Assembly: GCA_022495005.1 (NCBI GenBank)
Contig: JAGYXB010001061.1
Coordinates: 62,001 to 126,000 of the forward strand
Length of the DNA: 64,000 nucleotides
Direction: 5' to 3'
DNA from: Rhyacophila brunnea
Taxonomy: Eukaryota > Arthropoda > Insecta > Trichoptera > Rhyacophilidae
Under the pieces are notes generated by a model. It searched no databases. It was not told the DNA's origin and saw only the letters and a list, made by a program, of their open reading frames with translations. The position numbers and the translations under genes are program-made. Of the stretch, positions 37,274 to 49,628 are shown piece by piece. Position 1 is the stretch's first letter. Each line of letters opens with the position of its first letter.

Positions 37274-37348
37274 CACACTCGATTGGAATCGAACCAACGA
37301 TTGTTCGGTCATCAGCCGAACGCACAACGATTACGCCACAGAATGATA
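37274..37348 (-). repeat. tRNA-like SINE head with intact anticodon and T arms
   Basis: On the minus strand the order is A-box-like TGGCGTAATCGTTGTGCG, a perfect 5-bp anticodon-type stem (TTCGG/CCGAA, 37304-37320) with 7-base loop CTGATGA, then a T arm with B box GGTTCGATTCC. The loop would give anticodon GAT. The flanking 7-base segments do not pair as an acceptor stem, and there is no discriminator/terminator context, so it is a tRNA-derived SINE or a dead tRNA copy rather than a functional tRNA gene. Confidence 0.55.
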
Positions 37349-38489
37349 CTGCAATCGTGACGATTATACAGTATATAGTTTAGAATTGTTCCGTTGCTAG
37401 GCAACGAATTTATTACGGTCGGCCATTTGCAATTCCTTACGTAAACAAACTATTAAACGTCATAGTGGCAGTTGTTACTTTAAAAATAAAAACAACTATA
37501 AATAATTATATAATTTAGTAATATAAGTTAAAATGTATAGAAATAAACCAACGGCGTTCCAATAAGCGGTCCTTTTTCTTGAGTGCGTAATTTAACAAGA
37601 TAATTAAGAGCTAGTCGAAGAATCTAGTTTATCACAAGTTTTGTTTTTGTTTTGTTTGTCAAATTTGTATAACTTCTAACGCGCGTACATAAGTACACAC
37701 ACCGATTTTTTTTTAATACAATACCAAAATAATTATTAGAATACAATATCTTAAAGAAAGCAAATATCCACTCTGTATTGGAAAGCCATTAATGATGATG
37801 ATTGAGATTGATGATAATAGGAGTCTTACTAATTAGAAAATATAATAAAAAAAAATAATTAAAACTATTTATGCACTTGACAACCACTTTCAGATGTATC
37901 AAACAGTAAATAAGCTATAGGTACATTGGTACCTATTTACATAAGAATTGTAATCTTTCGACGGTCGGTAGAAAGACTTCATCTCATTTCATATAGTGGT
38001 AACTGACAAATATATTTATTTTAATATTAAAGTTAATTACGGACAAGGGGTTATGGGGTTGTTTGTATATTTCCCCTAGCCTCGGAACAACAGAAATAGC
38101 GTAGTTCATATTTTACAATATAAATATACCTATGTCGCTCGTGTCAGAGTATGGTAAAACGGACACTAAAAAGATTTGGAGAAACAGTGATAAAACTGAC
38201 CATCCAAGATTGGGCGACGCCTGTCGATTTTCTCTCGAACCATGGTTGTGATAAAGCCGCGCGAAATTACAATTTTACAGCAGTGTAAGTTTACGCCAAA
38301 TAATTATCCCAATCAGGACCGACTTCATCCGATTCAGTGTGACATTTTCAACTAGATGCTCGAGATATAAAGTTACAGTTATCGTTTCGATTATTCAAGC
38401 GAATATTATAAAAATCAGTCATCATTAAAATAAGATTCGATAACCACCATTTATAATATATTGACAAGAGTCAAAAAACTTAAAAACCG
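37349..38489. other. Gene-free stretch
   Basis: No supported feature; GTTGCTAGGCAAC at about 37393-37405 is a short palindrome (X-box-like RFX site). Confidence 0.4.
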
Positions 38490-38780
38490 TTTCGAATCTT
38501 GACGCGTCCGATGCATATCGCAACGGCAAAATACTCGCTCATCCAGCGAGGCGCGATTGTGCAGGGCGAAAGCCTCTCAGACCGATTTCCACCCCATCTC
38601 GCGACCCCTCTCAAGGGTCGGGAAAAAATCCCGCCGCATGAAAAGAAAAGACCCGGGAAGGAAGTCCAAGAAGGACGGCGTCTGAAGGGAAAGACCTCCT
38701 TAAAACCGCGCGCTCTGGAGGGCCATCGGACGGATTGCGGCGATGGGAGAGAGGTGAATTTGTTTTTCGGAGACCGCCAT
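38490..38780. other. GC-rich island with open frames on both strands
   Basis: A ~290-bp GC-richer segment crossed by a 132-residue plus-strand ORF (38499-38897) and an 87-residue minus-strand ORF. The products are lysine/arginine/proline-rich and match no family I know. The sharp compositional edges and purine-rich text make it comparable to the other islands. Confidence 0.3.
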
Positions 38781-39027
38781 CTCGTTTTTTGGTGTCTGGC
38801 GCATAATTATCACTGTTTACTTTCCTACTTCGAAAGAAAGAATGGGATATGCTGTAATATAATATTAGAGACACGCATACGCGTTATTATTATTTAAAAA
38901 TTACAAATAAATACCTATTGGCATAGATTAAGGAATCGTTGTACCTAACCTTTCTTGACCGGTGGTTTCACTGTGAAACCACCATTTTTTATTTTTGTGC
39001 TGACCTTACAATCCGGTTTTGAGTAAC

Positions 39028-40422
39028 TTAAGGGGGGACATGCTCGTCGAAGGTCAAAATTGAGTTTTTATTGTATTTTCAAACCATGATCCTGGACACT
39101 CCTTAAACGTTGTAGATAATCTATTTATATGATTTTGAAGCCTTATTATCCTTTATAGTTATTTTAAACATTTGATGACTGCATAAAGTATTTTTTGTTA
39201 CATAAAATAGTATTCTTTTAAACCTCTCGCTCTAATGTTTTAGAATATAGTCATATTTCGGTACATAACTGTGCAGTGGTGTTAGGATTTTTTACATTTA
39301 TTAATTTTAAACGCATTTATAAAACCATTAGTATAATTTATTACGAGATAATTTTTGTAAAATATTCATGATAAAAAATTATTTTGATAATCTGTGATCC
39401 CAAATTTGACAAGAATTAGGCATTTTATTATTCAAAAAATCGGCAAGATTAACACATTTGAAGATGATTCTAAAGATACTTATGATAAGCTATGTCTTTG
39501 ACCATTTAAGTGTGATAAAAATCTTATGAATAATGATTGCTTTATAATAATTATTGACCTAAGCATAAGGTAGTGTTTTTTTGAAATACGCCATTTCTTT
39601 TGTCATTCCCTAGTGGTTAAGCTACAACATACGGCCGTAGCCATAAAATGACAAACTATAATTAAAGTAGGGAGTAAAATTATGTTAACGCGCGTGTTTG
39701 AACATGTACCTAACTGAATTTTTTTTTATTTTTTTTTAAACGGTACATGTTCAAACACACGCGTCAATATCATTTTACTCCCTACTTCAATTATAGTTTG
39801 TCAATTTATGGCTACGGCCGTATGTTGTAGCTTAACCACTGGGGAATGACAAAAGAAATGGCGTATTTAAAAAAACACTACCTTATTCTTAGGTCAATAA
39901 TTATTATAAAGCAATCATTCATAAGATGTTTATCACACTTAAATGGTCAAAGACATAGCTTATAATAAGTATCTTTAGAATTATCTTCAAATGTGTTAAT
40001 CTTGCCGATTTTTTGAATAATAAAATGCCTAATTCTTATCAAATTTGGGATCACAGAGATTATCAATATATTTTTTTATCGTGAATATTTTACAAAAATT
40101 ATCTCGTAATAAATTATACTAATGGTTTTATAAATGCGTTTAAAAATTAAGAAATGTAAAAAATCTTAACACCACTGCACAGTTCTGTACCGAAATATGA
40201 CTATATTCTAAAACATTAGAGCGAGAGGTTTTAAAGAATACTATTTTATGTAGCAAAAATACTTCATGCAGTCATCAAATGTTTAAAATAACTATAAAGG
40301 ATAATAAGGCTTCAAAATTATATAAATAGATCATCTACAACGTTTAAGGAGTGTCCAGGATCATGGTTTGAAAATACAATAAAAACTCAATTTTGACCTT
40401 CGACGAGCATGTCCCCCCTTAA
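39028..40422. mobile_element. TTAA-flanked foldback element FB, copy 2 (best preserved)
   Basis: Element 39032-40418 (1387 bp) with both ends intact: GGGGGGACATGCTCGTCG at the left and its exact complement at the right, flanked by TTAA at 39028-39031 and 40419-40422. The arms (~680 bp each) mirror each other almost completely around a poly(T)/A centre near 39715-39735, where ACATGTACC and GGTACATGT face each other. It carries no ORF. It is highly similar to copy 1 at 31188-32577, so the family was mobilised in trans. Confidence 0.93.
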
Positions 40423-41050
40423 ACTATTTACTATGATAATAATATAGAACCTTAAATCCATTAAAAATATTATTAAAAAACTAAACTTGGATACAACAGA
40501 TTTATGTCTACATGATTAAACATTAGTGAAATATGTACATTTATATCACATCAAGAAATGTAAACAATATTTTTTTAAATTTAGATTTAGATCACTGTGT
40601 GTAATTTTAATTGTGCCGTTTGTGTGTTATATTTTAGGTGATTAATTGGTATTTTGTTTGGTCGATTTTTTTTTTCGTCCGGGGCTCTATACAGTACTCG
40701 ACGCAAATGGACGTACAGGTTCTAGGCGTTCTGCTACTTGACTACTACGCTAGTCTAGAAGGGCGAAAAAAAAGTATTTATACTAGTCCGGACGCACGCC
40801 AAAATATAATATTCTACGCATGATTATTTTATTAAAACTGGTTAGTTGTATGAATTATTTGTAGTTTGCGAAACAATAAACTCATCTTCAACATTTGATC
40901 TCGTGAAGACGATATTCAAAATGTAGGTAGATACTTATTTTTTTTAAATGCCGATCTCTTAGTAGACGTTTTTTTAAATTTAGGAAAATCTATAATTATT
41001 TATGGCTAATTGCCGTACCTATGTTAAACCCTATGCTATGACAATGGCAG

Positions 41051-41290
41051 TTGGCAACATTGGTCGCATTGGAGTTGTTACATAGGTTATCAAACTGCCA
41101 CGGCGATATATTCCGATGGCCCTTTCATCTCCGCCCACCCGGTTTTCTTTGTTTCCCGGCGCCGCAGATAGTGATCAGCTGCAGTGTTATTTATGCGTCA
41201 TTGGTGACCGCTGCGCGACACGTAAATGAGAAAGTAACGTTCAAATTATCGCTTGGCACGCCACCACCGGGGAGGAAGCGAAGCGAATGA
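41051..41290. other. GC-normal/GC-rich island
   Basis: About 240 bp including CGCCCACCCGGTTTTC, CCCGGCGCCGCAG and GATCAGCTGCAG. A 79-residue ORF spans it without a recognised domain. Possibly regulatory; unproven. Confidence 0.3.
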
Positions 41291-41332
41291 GGGATTACGG
41301 TCATTACAGTAATATTTTTTTTATATTATCTC

Positions 41333-41408
41333 TTTTAAAAATGGAATGAACTTTAAAAATGGAATTAAGTTTAAGTTGCCCATAAATGCTGGCATTCCAT
41401 TTTTAAAT
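41333..41408. repeat. Short inverted repeat with duplicated arm
   Basis: TTTTAAAAATGGAATG (41333-41348) is repeated directly as CTTTAAAAATGGAAT (41351-41365) and occurs inverted as CATTCCATTTTTAAA (41393-41407). Confidence 0.75.
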
Positions 41409-41799
41409 TTTACCAAATGATGTCAGTGTTCCATCCACAGATGTCACAAGCACTGTCATGTGATACTACAAAAATGTATCCATATAAATATATAAAGCAC
41501 GACTGTCAGTTAAACTAAAACTACAAAGTTAGCTGAATATTAAATCTTGATCGTAACATAATAACAAGATTTCATAAAAATCCATTAAATTAGCATTAGA
41601 AAATATACCAAGTATAGTAGGTATACAATCGCACTAAATAACAAAAGAAAATAAATTTTACCAGAATTTTAATGCCCGGTTATATGAACGTCAGTATTAT
41701 GTACATTATTTTCGTATAAATCATTGATTCTCTGGAGGCGCTAAAATTCAAGCGGGCGGTAGATAGAGCTAGGATACTAAAAAAATACTAATCTAGGTT

Positions 41800-42077
41800 T
41801 GTTACCTTCATCTGTATGAAAATTTTTATGTATTTTGTTGGCATGAAAAGCCATACGATGTGTGTTCACGAAATCAACATCACATTTAAATGGTATTTCT
41901 CCGATACCTGTTTAAAATGATCAAACCATTGCTTGTATAAGAACAAACGTCGCATTTAAATTGTTTTTCACCAGTATGTGTCATTGTATCTGTTTTAAAG
42001 TGGTGATAGTAATTACATTTTGTAACGTTTTCGATACGCGTCAGTAATTGTGGCGATTTGTTCACAGGGATAATCAC
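41800..42077 (-). pseudogene. C2H2 zinc-finger gene fragment, frameshifted
   Basis: The minus-strand frame 42077-41886 contains MTHTGEKQFKCDVCSYTSN, that is the H-TGEK-x-F-K-C-x2-C linker and first half of a C2H2 Kruppel-type finger. The expected histidines are then lost (LNRYRRN). After a frameshift near 41900 a second finger remnant follows, with IPFKCDVDF, where the second Cys is Asp, then HRMAFHANKIH. Two decayed fingers, no intact zinc site: a pseudogene or retro-fragment of a zinc-finger family of the kind expanded in several insect genomes. Confidence 0.75.
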
Positions 42078-45000
42078 GTGATTTTCTCGAAGTGGAATGC
42101 GTATTCACATAGTATTTGATCTTTAGTTTACCTTAGATACCAATCAGCATTACAACTTACAACTATACTTGCATATGTATGCAATGTTGACAGACGACAT
42201 TTATTATGAAATAGTTTGATTTATTATAGGTCTCAAAAAACAATAAAAATGAACAAGTATCCAATTTATTTGAGAGCGTACCGTGACAAAGCGACGGGTC
42301 CGGTCGTGTTACTGACATACTACCCTCGCGGTGATATAAGGAGATGGATTGGCCCAAAATGCAGTCGCGGACGACGCCATTGCATGACCGACCAATGAAA
42401 ATCCTCACCGCTGATATGTAACGTCGTGATTCCAGGTACTTTAGCTTCATTTGAATTTGGAATAAAAAGACACTAAAAGTAAAAATAGCATAAACAGTCG
42501 GAATAAATGATATCAGATATGCATCTGAGACTATTTCGTTTGAGATACAAAACGTAAGGTATTTTTGTGATATGTGTTGAAATGTAGGTTTACACAGTCC
42601 ATAGACAAAAGCAGCATTGATAATTAAATATTTTTTTTATCCATTTTCACCCTCATTTATAATAATTTATTGTAGATGTTTACACGTGCTAAAACACTGT
42701 CTTACGCACATTATATAGACTGACTAGACATATATTGACAGTGGCGTGCGATTCTTAGATGCTGTAGATACGAAGCATTTGCAGAAATAATCGATAAATA
42801 ATTACTATATATGTATTGCGCAATTGTATGGTAAATTCATATATTATATATTGCATGAGACTTTCGCTTCTTTATAAATATATACATACAATGGATGTTA
42901 AATATATATGTATACAGTGCTACCACTCCACGATACCAAACATCACACTATTTCATCGGGCGCCCACCAAGATACAATTAGTGACAAAACCCTAAGTAGA
43001 TATATTGTACCAATAGTAGGCATATATTTATGTATTTTCCAATAGTACCTATAACTAAAAGCAAACATCACCGCACGCAAATGATATATTATTATGATGG
43101 TTTGTACCCAATGTTGCTAATTGTCATTCACAAAAATATGGCCAGATAGGGTAAGAAAATAATCTAGATGGCAGATTTTCAAAATCGAAAGTGTCTAGAA
43201 ACTAGCGTTTCAAAAGAACGTGTCATAATTATTAACACTGTTTTCACATGAACAAAAATCGAAGAATAATTTTGTATTTTAGAACTAATAAAATAATTTT
43301 CATAGAATTAAAAATGAACGCAGGTGAGAAATTTAGGTAACATTTTGTACGTAACATTTATTTAATTTATAAGATAATATTATATTATATGGTACAAAAA
43401 CCAACATATTGATTTGCAAGCGAATCTGGTGTAATATTCTAGCTTTATTATGAAAAGTTTTATGGCAAGAAAAACGTTATGTTTTCAACGCTGCAACACC
43501 AATATAATGTGAACAAGATTTACAGAATTATATTATATTAAAAACCAAACAAGCTTAAAAATGTATAGAAATAATATCGTATGAATGCATAGGTGAAATA
43601 ATTCATTTGATAAAGATTCTCATTTGAAGAAGACTGGCAGTGGTGGTGACATTTGAATAATTCTTATATGGAAATACCGAACTATTTATTTTTACCACAA
43701 TTCTGATCTATTTATATTCAATGTCACTTCACCACGTGGATAATTATCTCATAAATAGATTTAGAAAAAAAAACTCATAATTAGTAATTCTTGCTCTGCT
43801 CATAAATATACTGAGCAAAATTAAAAACATGTACTGTTGATAATTATTTAAATATGGCGATTAGAAAAGGAAACTTTAATAAAGGTAATGGAATGAGTAA
43901 TAAATCGTGTATTAATATAATAATATACACACATCAAAAATGATTTTGTACGTACACAAAGTAATATCGCTACAATGAAAAAGAAATGCTTGTCAGAGTA
44001 ACTACAAATTATTATAATATATATGTGTAGGTATACACCTGTATATAGGTATAACTCAGCGGCACCAAGCAAATAGAAAAATAATGAAAGTCATCGTATG
44101 TCATTAATTTGACAAGACACAAATAGCGACATGAGAATAAACAAGAAGTAAACGTTCTGAAAGCATTTCGAAATTCGCCCGACATTCAATCATATTCGCC
44201 AAAGTAATAGCACATAACACATAGCGCAAGTTCTCCAAATATCATTGTATTTGGCTACAAAAAAAATATAATTAAGATTAAACTACTTGATGCTTTTACT
44301 TCATCTGTAAGGTACTCGCGTACCCTTGGATGATCTTCCCAACACATATGAAGTTAATTACATATAACAATATATTTTTCAAAAACTAACAACAGTATGT
44401 ACCACACAGTATAACTTTAACGGGAATCGCTTTGGGCGAATTTTCTATAATATATGTTAGATTTTAATGATGACATGGTTTACGTTGTACACGCCCATTA
44501 TGACATATTCTACCATCATTCTATCCAACATGACGTTAATAATTCTAACAATAAAATAACGCAAGTATATAATAGTATAACGTACTTACGGCGCTTTGTT
44601 TATTTTAAGGGCCACTCTTCAGATTGTCGGATAATTTTATTCGCGAAATTCAGTTCGGCATTCAAAACAAGAAAAAGATTTATAGGTCGTAAACCGTGCG
44701 GCAGTAAAGATTAAGTCTTATTCTTAATTTTATTTGCGGGATAAGAAGCAATTGAGTTATTTTTAAGACTAAAAAGAACTTTCCTCCACCGTTGGGTTTT
44801 TTTTCCGTGAATCGATCGACGAATCACACAGTAATAATCATTGGACCGCGTTATGCATTGCTAACGCCATAATAATAGACCAATGATTTTAAATGCAGGC
44901 CAGACTTGTGAAACGGCTATTATGATTGTGAACTTTATTTAACAGCATAGAAACATGTTAGGATTTCGAAGGGTTTCGTATAAAGTGTAATGTTTAGTAT

Positions 45001-47925
45001 TATTTTAATACACGTTTGAAAGCGCAGTTTTAAATTACCAATGAGCGATGGACGTTGTTCACTTTTAAACTTCCATCCAACCAATACGTTCCATGACAAC
45101 GTGGTTTAATCCTTAGTGTCTGTATTTTTAATGCTGCCTAAATAAACTAGATACCGGTAAGTAGGCCTGCCAAGCCACGTGTTATGTTTTATTATTAATT
45201 AAATATATTCCACATCAAGTTGAAATCATACCTTGTGATTATACACCACTGGAAAAAGAAACAGGAGGAGGAACGTTTCAATATTAATATAACAATTTGC
45301 ACAAGACAGATATAAATATTGATCGATGCCACTTTGAGAGATTTTGAAATTAAGCACAACAGTCTTAGAATTGGATAGTTGTTAATTGTATTACACCTAA
45401 TAATTCAAAAAATATAAGACGTACACGCGTTAAAGTTACTTATTGGAGTAAGAGTCGCAAAAATAACGGTCGATCTAAAAAGTAAATAAAGTTGCTCAAT
45501 AATGTTAAATAATCTTTAAATTTGGATGCCCTTTAATTTACATTACCTACTTACACGTTAATAATACTCTTATCAAAATTGTACAAAATATGTATTTAAA
45601 TTAACAATTTTAATAAGCCAAAACCAGTGCTCATTAATAATTAAAATATAGACTAATGTAGAATAGTATAGTAAAAGCAAAAAAAATATATTGACTTTGA
45701 ACAACATAATTGTCTTCAATGACGAGCTCAAGACTTCGAACGAGAACCTTACTTGGGGCAATACGTGAAATATGACTGAGTCGTGAACATAACATGGACA
45801 AGTCGCAAAAAACGAGCTTAAAGACCTCGCACAGGATGGATGGACAATATAGAGGCACAGCTTTGCACTGACCCTACGTAAGAATGAATTGCAAAAAAGA
45901 CAGTTTAAATTAATTGTTCAATCATCAAATATTACACGTTTAGTCAACGTATTAAGCGTAAAAAAAACTTTTATTGTCCTTTAGAGCAGTTGAAATTATA
46001 AAGAAAAAATAAAAATCTCAGACAACCGTAACGCAGAATTAAATAAGAAATTAGTCGGTTGTTAGTTTTTGTTATTTGTAAAATTCAATTTTTGACATTT
46101 CACTCTATTTCACCACGCGGTGCGTCGGCCTAATTGACAAGTACCATTTTTTTCTGATATTTAAATAGTTTTTAATAAAAATACAAAGTTTGAAAAGCAT
46201 TAGGCTTGCTCGCGCGTGAATTGATATTTTTTATGGGCAGAAAAATTCCGACATTAAATGTTATCAAATGTGACAAATGGCAGCTGTATTTGAATTTCCT
46301 TAGCACGTAAGGCAGCGTACATGCACATACACACACATATATAATACAATATGTAGAATATTTCATATATGAATGTATGCGGGCAAGTGAGTAGTTGCCG
46401 CCGCCTCGGCAGACATTTTTCGCGACATTCAAATTATTTGGCGCACACCACAAAAGACCGCAAATGTATATTTTTATCTCGGTGGCAAATTGAGCTGATA
46501 AAAGCTGTGTGCAATATTGTCGCTCCATGCTCCGCCAATCGATGGTAAACACAATACAACATCGCTGCGTCGGGAATATATTATATTATGAGTCTTTCTT
46601 TACTGAATAATAACGATAGAAGAGACAGTAAAAAATAAAAATATTTTTTCAAAAAATTAACGTTAACTGTATGTACGAGTATATAAATTAGAAGGTACGC
46701 CGAGGACCGTCATATTGAAAGAAAAAGTATAGATACCTGGTGTCGGCATCGTATAGAAACATATTAATAGTATAAAAATGCAATAATTAGGTGCAAGTTT
46801 TGAAAATAGCATTGGTCTATAATGTCACACAAATTCACGGTACATGTTATTTACTTCGTTATGCATTAAAAATAGTTCGTGTAACTTATAAATTATTATA
46901 AATACTGCGCGGGTTAGATGTTTTTAACATGTCGACTCAAAACATTTACTGTCAAATATCAATTTTTAATAATCGATAATAATTAATTGATAACAATCAT
47001 ATTTTTTAAATCCCAATATAGAATAGATTCGAAAATAGGTCAGAGAAGTGACGAATATAACAATCAAAATGCGCCTACAAACTGTGAACTCAAAATGTTT
47101 CAAATCACTTACTAATAAGGGCATATATTCAGCAATTCGTGGCTTAACATATTGAGCTTGGTTTTCGTATGATATTACACCCTTCAACTCGGAGCCATTG
47201 ACATACAAACGATAGCGGCTAGTATCAGAATTATACTTAGTAAATAGTCAGACTATCTTAAAATTTCCAGCAAAGAGCGTCATCCATCATCATTAGCGTT
47301 TGACACGGAGCGCACTCATATTATTAAGGGAAAAAAACATATTTTTTCAAGCCCGTTGAACCGAAAGCGGGAAGCAGGTCCCTTTCAGAATATTGCACTT
47401 ATTAATTATGCTAAAATGCTCTAACCCCCTCGAACGAAAGAAGAAAATACCTACGACAAGGAAAAGGCACGTTAGGCCCGAAGTGGGATGGCCCCTTTGA
47501 AGCATAAAGCAAGTGAATCTTTGGGATCTAAAAGCAATCACATCTCGTAAAAACAAATGCGGAATTACTCTGTTCCCCACCTCTACGACCGGCGTAGCAC
47601 ATTTTCTATAGAAACAGTCAAGCAAATAAGGCATGGCAAGGGATTGTCCCGAAAATAATAATTATTCCTGTTGGAATTACATGATTTTCGGAGAACAAAT
47701 AAAACGCTGGTAAGATTTGTCACAATTCACTTCATACTTACACACAAAAGAAATTAATATTGATAATTGCAAATGTTGTATTAATGAGAATGAAAAAAAT
47801 GTATCAACCAAAAAAGAATCGTCGATTTCTTAATAAGCCCCAAGTCATTTGTCATCCGTTAAGATTGATTATTTATTGAAAAATCATTTAGGTGTTCAAT
47901 TGTATGGATTATTTTCGAAAGCGAA
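42078..47925. other. Long gene-free stretch
   Basis: No supported gene. Small ORFs at 42163-42450, 46172-46552 and 47347-47634 lack known domains. Slightly GC-richer patches at 42270-42400, 44600-44700 and 47350-47620. Confidence 0.5.
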
Positions 47926-48666
47926 GGGGGGACATGCTCGACGTAGGTCAACATGTACCGTTGAAAAAAAAAATCGGTTAGGTACATGTTCAAACACGCA
48001 CGTTAACATAATTTTACTCCCTACTTCAATTATAGTTTGTCAATTTATGGCTACGGCCGTATGTTGTAGCTTAACCACTGGGGAATGCCAAAAGAAATGG
48101 CGTATTTCAAAAAAACACTACCTTATTCTTAGGTCAATAATTATTATAAAGCAATCATTATTCGTAGGATGTTTATCACACTTGAATGGTCAAAGACATA
48201 GCTTATAATCAGTATCTTTAGAATTATCTTCAAATATGTTAATCTTGCCCATTTTTTGAATAATAAAATGCCTAATTCTTGCCAAATTTGGGATCACAGA
48301 GATTATCAATATATTTTTTTTAACGTAAATATTTCACTATAATAACGTCGACATAAATTATACCGATGGTTTCATAAATGCGTTTAAAAATTAATAAACG
48401 TAAAAAATCTTAACACCACTGCACAGTTATGTACCGAAATATGACTTTATTCTAAAACATTAGAGCGAGAGGTTTAAAAGAATACTATTTTATGTAATAA
48501 AAATACTTTATGCAGTCAACAAATGTTTAAAATAAATATAAAGGATAATAATGTTTCAAAATTATATAAATAGATTATCTACAACGTTTAAGGAATGTCC
48601 AGGATCATGCTTTGAAAATAGAAAAAAAGCTCCATTTTGACCCACGCTGAGCACGTCCGCCCTTAA
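47926..48666. mobile_element. Foldback element FB, copy 3, one arm deleted
   Basis: Begins with the family end GGGGGGACATGCTCG (47926) and ends with a diverged right end at 48662, followed by TTAA at 48663-48666; the left flank is CGAA instead of TTAA. The right arm (about 47984-48662) is complete. The left arm keeps only its first ~30 bases, then jumps directly to the centre (AACATGTACCG), so ~640 bp were lost. Such deletion removes the long palindrome. A 119-residue ORF (47849-48208) that enters it has no domain. Confidence 0.9.
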
Positions 48667-49506
48667 GGAACAAGTGGCATTCACCGGAAACTCCATTGGG
48701 CTCTCTTGTGTGTGTTTGTGTAATTTGATATCGTATCTAGTCACTATAGACAATACTCAATAGTGAGATATATAGGGATAGCAATTCCGGATTAAATTTT
48801 AAATCCAGGGTTATTATTAGTATGTATTTATTATTAGGATTAGTACCTACTCGTAATATTAAAACATAAAATTGTCTTTATTTTTTTTACAGTATTAATA
48901 TCAAAGTAGGTAATATTAAAAAAAAGTAAATTAAAGAGACCCTATAATGATTGTGTAAGGGTAAGGAAAACATTTATTATTTATGTTAAAAAAAAGTTAT
49001 TGATCCAAGTTCAATCCTTAATGCTATGGAGTATGGATAAAGTAATAATAACTAAGTAGTAATATGTAATATCAATATAATTATTTTACCTATACATATC
49101 TGTATAAAGAGAAAAAATATATTAATAATTAGAACAATTTGTCAAATTTTAAACTATGAGAAAGTCAACGTTATTTTATGATAAATATTAATATGTAGGA
49201 CTTAAATTTAAATTCCTAGAGGTTTTAATGGTGTTTTTTTTTAAATTTAGAAACTAATTACATTTTATATCAATTAAGGTAGAATTCCATTCTACAAAAC
49301 TATATTAAAGTATATACTTTGCTTTATTAGTCGATAGTTATTTCAGTTGTAACACTACTATCAAGACCAATACCTAAAGACTCGTATTGCTAATGGTGTT
49401 ACAGCCGAAACACATATCGACTAATAAAACAACATAAAGATTATCTAATATAATTTATTGAACAAAACACATTTTGAAAACACGTCAGAGAGATATTTAA
49501 CCATTA
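48667..49506. other. Gene-free stretch
   Basis: Very AT-rich; no supported feature. Confidence 0.5.
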
Positions 49507-49628
49507 GAAAAAATCTTTTTCAAAAAAATACGACATCCAGCAGGATAAGACCGTCAATACGACGACTAGGAAGGCCCAGGTTCGTATCCTGCTGGGTGTA
49601 ATATTTATTCAAGATATTTTTTAGATTT
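49507..49628. repeat. Inverted pair of SINE ends
   Basis: The left arm (49507-49548), containing ATACGACATCCAGCAGGATA, and the right arm (49585-49628), containing TATCCTGCTGGGTGT, are imperfect inverted repeats of ~40 bp with a ~36-base spacer. The right side includes a B-box-like GGTTCGTATCC. The arm end resembles the SINE remnant at 27.4 kb (ACGACGCCCAGCGGGA), suggesting two head-to-head copies or a foldback derivative of that SINE. Confidence 0.6.

Noticed and set aside
37274..37348. Functional tRNA-Ile (GAT)
   Set aside because: Anticodon and T arms are present, but the acceptor stem does not pair; scored as a SINE/decayed tRNA-like sequence.
38499..38897. 132-residue plus-strand ORF
   Set aside because: Purine-rich low-complexity product with an overlapping antisense ORF; no domain or splice context.
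31188..40418. The two giant palindromes as one segmental duplication
   Set aside because: Flanks differ and each has its own TTAA pair, so independent insertions fit better.
42734..43000. CAGTGGCGTGCG-starting transposon
   Set aside because: The left motif is suggestive, but no complementary right end or target duplication was found.
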